A DNA stretch of 47,289 nt, from the NCBI GenBank assembly GCA_017962545.1, contig JAGCVD010000001.1:1-47289 (forward strand), given 5' to 3'. The position numbers and the translations under genes were made by a program. Source of the stretch: Bacteroidales bacterium (GTDB lineage: Bacteria > Bacteroidota > Bacteroidia > Bacteroidales > P3). Below the pieces are notes generated by a model. The model ran no database searches. It saw nothing but the letters and a program-made list of their open reading frames with translations, and was not told the DNA's origin. Below, in pieces: positions 42,401-47,289 of this stretch. Numbering within the stretch: the stretch's first letter is position 1; each line of letters starts with the position of its first letter.

Positions 42401-44308
42401 TTGATAAGTGTAAACAATCTCTCTGTACAGTTCACAGGCACTGACCTTTTCAAGAACGTTACGTTCAACATTGCCGACCACGACAGGGTCGGCCTTGTTG
42501 GTATGAATGGGGCCGGTAAGTCGACCCTGTTGAAGGTGCTTTGTGGCTGGCAGGAGCCCGAAAGCGGCACGTTGGTGATTGCCAGCGGCCAGACGGTGGG
42601 CTACCTGCCGCAGGAGATGGTGCCCGACGCAGTGGGTAGCGTCATAGAGGAGGCTTTGACGGCTTTCGGCCATTTGGACGAACTGGAACGGGAGCAGGAG
42701 CGCATGATGCAGGAGATTGCCGAGCGCACGGACTATGAGAGTGCCGAATATACACGGTTGTTGGAGCGTCACAACGAGGTGACGGAGCGCTTGGCTGTGC
42801 TGGGTGGCGGCCGACGTCGCGAGGCCGCCGAGAAGGTACTGCTGGGCTTAGGCTTTCGGCACGACGACTTTGAACGGCCAGTGGCGGTGTTCAGCGGTGG
42901 CTGGCAGATGCGTGTAGAATTGGCCAAGTTGCTGCTGCGGCATCCCGACTTTCTATTGCTCGACGAGCCTACCAACCACCTCGATATCGAGTCGATACAG
43001 TGGCTGGAGAACTACCTGCAGGCCTATACCGGCGCCGTGGTGCTGGTGAGTCATGACCGTACTTTCCTTGACAACATCACCAAACGCACCATTGAGATTA
43101 CCGCCGGACGCATCTACGATTACAAGTGCCCCTATTCGGAGTATGTGGTGCAGATGCAGGAACGGCGCGCCAGTCAGATGGCACAACTGACAAACCAGCA
43201 ACGGCAGGTGGCGCAGATAGAGGCATTTATCGAGCGCTTCCGCTACAAGGCTACCAAAGCCAAACAGGTGCAGAGCCGAGTGAAGATGTTGGAGAGAATG
43301 GAGAGGATAACGGTCGATGAGGTGAGCACCGAGAGCATCCATTTCCAGTTCCCGCCGGCACCGCACAGCGGCAAGATAGTGGTGGAGACGAAAGGGTTGG
43401 GCAAGGCCTACGGCGAGCATCAAGTGTTCGACGGGGTTGACATGTTGCTCACGTCGGGCAGGAAAGTGGCCTTTGTGGGCCGCAATGGCGAAGGCAAGAC
43501 GACACTGGCCAAGATACTGGTGGGCGACATCAACGACTATACCGGCACCTACCGACTTGGACAAGGCGTCGTGTTGGGATACTATGCACAGAACCAAGCG
43601 GCTATGCTCAATCTGGACAAGACCGTGTTCGAGACCATTGACGATATCGCGCAAGGTGATATACGTCCCAAGATACGCACCATATTGGGCAGTTTCCTCT
43701 TCTCGGATGACGATATAGATAAAAAGGTCAAGGTGCTCAGCGGCGGCGAGAAAGCACGGCTGGCATTAGCAAAATTGCTGCTGACACCCAGCAATTTATT
43801 AGTGCTTGACGAGCCTACCAATCACCTGGATATGAACTCCAAGGATATTCTGAAGAATGCCCTGTTGCAGTATACTGGCACACTGATTGTGGTAAGCCAC
43901 GACCGTGACTTCCTCAGCGGTCTCACCGACGAACTCTATGAGTTCCGCGACGGGGCGGTGCATGAGTTCAAAGGGGATATCATGGAATTTCTGGAGCAGG
44001 CCAAAAACCTTAAGGATCTTAAGGTTCCGAAGGACTTTAAAGACCCTAAAGCCCATTCCTCATCCAAGCAGGCCTATGAGCAGAATAAGGAGCGTGAGCG
44101 AGAGCGTAGAAAATTGCAGAACGTGGTGAAACAGAAAGAGGAAGAGATAGAGGCTCTGGAACAGCAACTGTCCGAGAAAGATGCCCAGTTGGCCGGCGGG
44201 CAGGCTCAGGAAACCTCGTTCTATGAAGAATACCAGCGGCTGAAGAAGGATCTGGAAAGAAAGATGGAAGAGTGGGAGGAGGCAGTGATTGTTGCAGAGG
44301 GAGCATAA
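42401..44308 (+). CDS. ABC-F family ATPase (TTG start)
   Basis: The 635-residue protein has two ABC ATPase domains and no membrane helices. Walker A motifs are GMNGAGKST (34-42) and GRNGEGKT (360-367); signatures are FSGGWQMR and LSGGEKAR. ABC-F proteins act on the ribosome. The conserved family start ISVNNLSVQF follows directly on a TTG at 42401, and no ATG or GTG fits, so TTG is the start. A Lys-rich linker (537-551, LKDLKVPKDFKDPKA) is encoded by 9-bp repeats, followed by a coiled-coil C-terminus. mutS follows 29 bases later. Confidence 0.9.
   Translation: MISVNNLSVQFTGTDLFKNVTFNIADHDRVGLVGMNGAGKSTLLKVLCGWQEPESGTLVIASGQTVGYLPQEMVPDAVGSVIEEALTAFGHLDELEREQERMMQEIAERTDYESAEYTRLLERHNEVTERLAVLGGGRRREAAEKVLLGLGFRHDDFERPVAVFSGGWQMRVELAKLLLRHPDFLLLDEPTNHLDIESIQWLENYLQAYTGAVVLVSHDRTFLDNITKRTIEITAGRIYDYKCPYSEYVVQMQERRASQMAQLTNQQRQVAQIEAFIERFRYKATKAKQVQSRVKMLERMERITVDEVSTESIHFQFPPAPHSGKIVVETKGLGKAYGEHQVFDGVDMLLTSGRKVAFVGRNGEGKTTLAKILVGDINDYTGTYRLGQGVVLGYYAQNQAAMLNLDKTVFETIDDIAQGDIRPKIRTILGSFLFSDDDIDKKVKVLSGGEKARLALAKLLLTPSNLLVLDEPTNHLDMNSKDILKNALLQYTGTLIVVSHDRDFLSGLTDELYEFRDGAVHEFKGDIMEFLEQAKNLKDLKVPKDFKDPKAHSSSKQAYEQNKERERERRKLQNVVKQKEEEIEALEQQLSEKDAQLAGGQAQETSFYEEYQRLKKDLERKMEEWEEAVIVAEGA
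44009..44053 (+). repeat. Five 9-bp units inside the ABC-F gene
   Basis: CTTAAGGAT, CTTAAGGTT, CCGAAGGAC, TTTAAAGAC and CCTAAAGCC lie in frame, encoding x-K-D/V/A triplets in the linker before the coiled coil. The unit is nearly the same as in atpG at 3855-3890. Confidence 0.6.
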
Positions 44309-44337
44309 TTAATAGGAATATTATATATTAAATACTG

Positions 44338-46974
44338 ATGGCAAAGAAGAACGATGACGGTTCACCGCTGATGAAACAGCACGCCGAGTTGAAGAAGAAG
44401 TTCCCCGACGCGGTGCTGTTGTTCCGTGTGGGTGATTTCTATGAGACCTTTGGCGAGGATGCCCGCAAGGCATCGCGCATCCTGGGTCTTACGCTTACGC
44501 GCAAGATGGCCGGCGGTGGCGAGTATACCGATCTGGCCGGCGTGCCGTACCATGCGTTGGAGCAGTACCTGCCGCGACTGGTGAAGGCGGGTCTGAGGGT
44601 GGCCATCTGTGAGCAATTGGAAGACCCCAAGACCGCCAAAGGCCTGGTGAAACGCGGTATCACCGAGTTGGTGACACCAGGCGTGGCTTACAATGATATG
44701 GTGCTCGAGGTCAAGGAGAATAACTTCCTCTGTGGTCTGCATCTTACTGACAAGATACATGGTATTAGTTTTCTGGATGTCTCGACGGGTGAGTTCTATG
44801 TGGCCCAAGGAGATTTGGCTTATATTGATAAGTTGCTGACCAACTTCCATCCTTCGGAGGTAGTGCTGCAACGCAAGCGGCAGCGGTGGTTCCAAGAGCA
44901 CTTTTCCGAGAAATACTATTGTAACACATTCGACGACTGGGTCTTCGCTCCTGACTTTGCCCACGATTTGTTACTCAAGCAATTCGGCACCAACTCGCTG
45001 AAAGGCTTTGGCGTGGAAGATCTTGATATGGGTATTGTCGCTGCTGGCGCTGTGCTCTACTACCTACAGGATACGCAGCACAACCAGACGGCCAACATCA
45101 CGCGGCTCAGCCGTGTGGAACGCGACCGTTATATGTGGCTTGACCGTTTTACGATACGCAACCTGGAACTTGTGTCGTCGCCCAACGAGCATGCGAGGAC
45201 GCTGCTCGACGTGCTTGACGAGACGTTGACACCCATGGGGTCGCGTCTGTTACGGCGTTGGGTGGTTATGCCGTTGAAAGAGCGAGAGCCTATCGAGGAA
45301 CGTCTGGGTGTGGTGGAGGTGTTGCTCCGTGAGGGTGAATTGCGACAGCAGTTGGCTAAGCATATCAAAGCTATCGGTGACCTTGAGCGACTGATTACCA
45401 AGGCAGCCGTGGGCCGTATCAGCCCACGTGAGATGTTGCAGTTGCGACGGTCGTTGGAGGCTGTGGGTGAGGTGAAACGCCTCTGTGCCGATAGCGGAAG
45501 CGAAGCGCTGGAGCGTATGGCGGAACAGTACAATCCCTGTGTGAAACTGGCTGACCGTATAGGCCGTGAGGTGAAAGAGGATCCGCCAGCCAAAGTGGAG
45601 AAAGGTGGCGTGATGGCTGCCGGTGTCAACGAGGAGCTCGACGAGTTGCGTGGCATGGCGGGGTCGGGCAAGGAATATCTGCGGACGTTGCAGCAGAAAG
45701 AGCAGGAGGCCACCGGCATCCCCTCCCTCAAGGTGGGCTTTAACAACATCTTCGGCTATTATTTTGAAGTCTATAACACTCACAAGGACAAGGTGCCGGC
45801 TGAGTGGATACGCAAGCAGACGCTCACCAATGCCGAGCGTTATATTACGCCCGAACTGAAAGAGTACGAAGATAAGATACTGGGAGCCGAAGAGCGTATA
45901 CTGGCGTTGGAGGTACAGTTGTACAACCAGTTGATGATGGCTGTGACGGAGTATGTACAGCCGATACAATATGATGCCCAGTTGGTGGCGCATCTGGACT
46001 GCCTGCAGTGTTTTGCCGAGGTGGCGCTCAGGGGTAACTATTGCCGTCCTGAACTGACTGACGATGACAAGATTGTCATTCTTGAAGGCCGTCATCCTGT
46101 GATTGAAACGCAGATGGCTCCTGGAGAGCAGTACATAAGCAACGATGTGATGCTCGACCGCGAGCATCAGCAGATTATGATTATCACGGGTCCCAACATG
46201 AGCGGTAAGTCGGCTTTGTTACGGCAGACGGCACTCATCGTGCTGATGGCGCAGATGGGTTGCTACTGTCCCGCCAAGAGAACTACGATAGGTCTGGTTG
46301 ACAAAATCTTTACACGTGTGGGTGCGAGTGACAACATCAGCAGCGGTGAGTCGACCTTCATGGTGGAGATGAATGAAACGGCCAGCATCCTAAACAATGT
46401 AACAGACCGTAGCCTTGTGTTGCTGGATGAAATAGGACGTGGCACGTCGACTTATGATGGTATCTCCATTGCTTGGGCCATCACGGAGTATCTGCACGAT
46501 AACAGGAAAGCGCGCCCCAAGGTGATGTTCGCCACGCACTACCACGAACTTATCGAGATGGAGAGTCAGTATGAGCGTATCAAGAACTACCATGTGAGTG
46601 TTAAGGATATCGATGGCAGGGTTATTTTCCTGCGCAAGCTGGTGCCCGGTGGTAGCGAGCACAGCTTCGGTATCCATGTGGCCCGACTGGCCGGCATGCC
46701 CTCCCAGGTGGTGAACCGCGCCGACGCCATGCTGCAGGTGCTGGAAACTAAAAACGGACGTGAAACGGAAGATGGCAAAAAAGCGAAAAATGGCAACCTG
46801 AAAGGTCAAAATAGCACGCGGGACGGAGGCTATCAACTTAGTTTTATCCAGTTGGACGACCCAACGCTACTTGAGATAAAGAATATTCTTTTGGATATTG
46901 ATATTGATACACTTACGCCGATAGAAGCACTGCTGAAACTGAGCGAAATCAAAAAAATTGTAGGGGAAAAATAA
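44338..46974 (+). CDS. mutS: DNA mismatch repair protein MutS
   Basis: The 878-residue protein recognises mismatches. The N-terminal Phe-x-Glu wedge is F34-Y35-E36 in VGDFYETF. Walker A is GPNMSGKS (618-625), Walker B has D697-E698 in LLDEIGRGTSTYDG, and ATHYHEL is present. The C-terminal region has a Lys/Asn/Gly-rich linker (about 802-830), then a short helical end. Length and motifs are those of MutS1. Probably cotranscribed with the ABC-F gene. Confidence 0.97.
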   Translation: MAKKNDDGSPLMKQHAELKKKFPDAVLLFRVGDFYETFGEDARKASRILGLTLTRKMAGGGEYTDLAGVPYHALEQYLPRLVKAGLRVAICEQLEDPKTAKGLVKRGITELVTPGVAYNDMVLEVKENNFLCGLHLTDKIHGISFLDVSTGEFYVAQGDLAYIDKLLTNFHPSEVVLQRKRQRWFQEHFSEKYYCNTFDDWVFAPDFAHDLLLKQFGTNSLKGFGVEDLDMGIVAAGAVLYYLQDTQHNQTANITRLSRVERDRYMWLDRFTIRNLELVSSPNEHARTLLDVLDETLTPMGSRLLRRWVVMPLKEREPIEERLGVVEVLLREGELRQQLAKHIKAIGDLERLITKAAVGRISPREMLQLRRSLEAVGEVKRLCADSGSEALERMAEQYNPCVKLADRIGREVKEDPPAKVEKGGVMAAGVNEELDELRGMAGSGKEYLRTLQQKEQEATGIPSLKVGFNNIFGYYFEVYNTHKDKVPAEWIRKQTLTNAERYITPELKEYEDKILGAEERILALEVQLYNQLMMAVTEYVQPIQYDAQLVAHLDCLQCFAEVALRGNYCRPELTDDDKIVILEGRHPVIETQMAPGEQYISNDVMLDREHQQIMIITGPNMSGKSALLRQTALIVLMAQMGCYCPAKRTTIGLVDKIFTRVGASDNISSGESTFMVEMNETASILNNVTDRSLVLLDEIGRGTSTYDGISIAWAITEYLHDNRKARPKVMFATHYHELIEMESQYERIKNYHVSVKDIDGRVIFLRKLVPGGSEHSFGIHVARLAGMPSQVVNRADAMLQVLETKNGRETEDGKKAKNGNLKGQNSTRDGGYQLSFIQLDDPTLLEIKNILLDIDIDTLTPIEALLKLSEIKKIVGEK

Positions 46975-46982
46975 AAAATAAT

Positions 46983-47013
46983 TTTGTCGGTTTCAAAAAA
47001 GGTTGTACTTTTG
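46983..47013 (+). promoter_or_regulatory. Promoter of the tRNA cluster
   Basis: TTTG (46983-46986), a 19-base spacer and TACTTTTG (47006-47013), matching the consensus fully, 37 bases before the first tRNA. Confidence 0.85.
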
Positions 47014-47050
47014 CACCCGCTTTTGAGAGAAAAAGTGTGCCAATTTTAAC

Positions 47051-47126
<76 letters not shown>

Positions 47127-47149
47127 AGGCTCCTAAATCAGAGAGAGAT

Positions 47150-47232
47150 GCTCTGGTGGTGGAATGGTAGACACGAGGGACTTAAAATCCCTTGCCCGCA
47201 AGGGCGTGTGGGTTCAAGTCCCACCCGGAGTA
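47150..47232 (+). tRNA. tRNA-Leu (anticodon TAA)
   Basis: A class II tRNA with acceptor GCTCTGG/CCGGAGT (with G-T pairs), anticodon loop CTTAAAA (anticodon TAA), a long variable arm (GCCC/GGGC) and T loop TTCAAGT. No CCA is encoded. Confidence 0.93.
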
Positions 47233-47257
47233 CAAAAAGAGAGATTATTGAAATGAT

Positions 47258-47289
47258 GCGGAAATAGCTCAGTTGGTAGAGCACGACCT
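47258..47289 (+). tRNA. Second tRNA-Gly (GCC), cut by the window end
   Basis: The 32 visible bases are identical to the first 32 of the tRNA-Gly at 47051, reaching the 5' half of the anticodon stem. The anticodon itself lies outside the window, so the GCC call rests on this identity. Confidence 0.8.

Noticed and set aside
46746-46812. Possible further repeat array in the mutS linker
   Set aside because: The stretch is A/G-rich and low in complexity but I could not fit a steady period, and variable linkers are normal at this place in MutS.

Overview
The window is a piece of a Bacteroidales chromosome, probably from an uncultured gut-type lineage; genus cannot be told from sequence alone. Evidence: the Bacteroidetes promoter form TTTG-N19/20-TAnnTTTG recurs; several proteins end in type A or type B (gliding-motility-type) C-terminal sorting domains of the type IX secretion system (T9SS); and typical Bacteroidetes families are present (DUF4270, DUF3078, DUF4296, a GlgA N-domain protein, MutA small subunit, a PorE-like TPR/PD40 protein). 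GC content looks like the mid-50s percent. Coding density is high and no gene-free stretch exceeds 300 bases. I see no transposase, integrase, phage gene, rRNA or CRISPR array.

Layout. 1-105 is the tail of a T9SS cargo gene. 258-4151 is the ATP synthase cluster atpE-F-H-A-G, lacking atpB, atpC and atpD. 4207-8402 holds two overlapping C10 (streptopain-type) cysteine protease genes with T9SS tails, then a sugar-type MFS transporter, rpsA with a structured leader, a large gliding-motility-type secreted protein and recQ. 16857-20648 (minus) is an operon: GlgA-like N-domain protein, DUF4270 lipoprotein, MORN-repeat secreted protein, Maf pyrophosphatase. 20914-23739 (plus) carries a T9SS protein, recX and a DUF3078 outer-membrane protein, meeting a minus-strand SAM hydrolase family gene. 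24706-30077 (plus) is sufC-sufD, a PorE-like TPR/propeller protein and an MsbA-type exporter. Then come tRNA-Val and five small lipoprotein genes.

32955-37886 (minus) runs mutA, an LptF/LptG permease, sufE, a DUF59 iron-sulfur factor and an OppC-type permease. 38148-46974 (plus) has an AddA/UvrD-type helicase-nuclease, a TonB energy transducer, an ABC-F ATPase with a TTG start, and mutS. The window ends in a tRNA-Gly, tRNA-Leu, tRNA-Gly cluster.

The most unusual signal is a family of short-period direct repeats. Unit lengths are 7, 9, 10 or 11 bp, and arrays are often arranged as two opposed arms that can fold into a hairpin. They lie between genes (563-611, 9711-9768, 20753-20798, 34845-34944, 42292-42357) and also inside genes: the linker of the MFS transporter, AtpG, the OppC-type permease and the ABC-F protein, plus both ends of the PorE-like gene, where one array encodes most of the signal peptide. 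Unit sequence differs from site to site while the architecture is kept. I do not recognise it as a named element.
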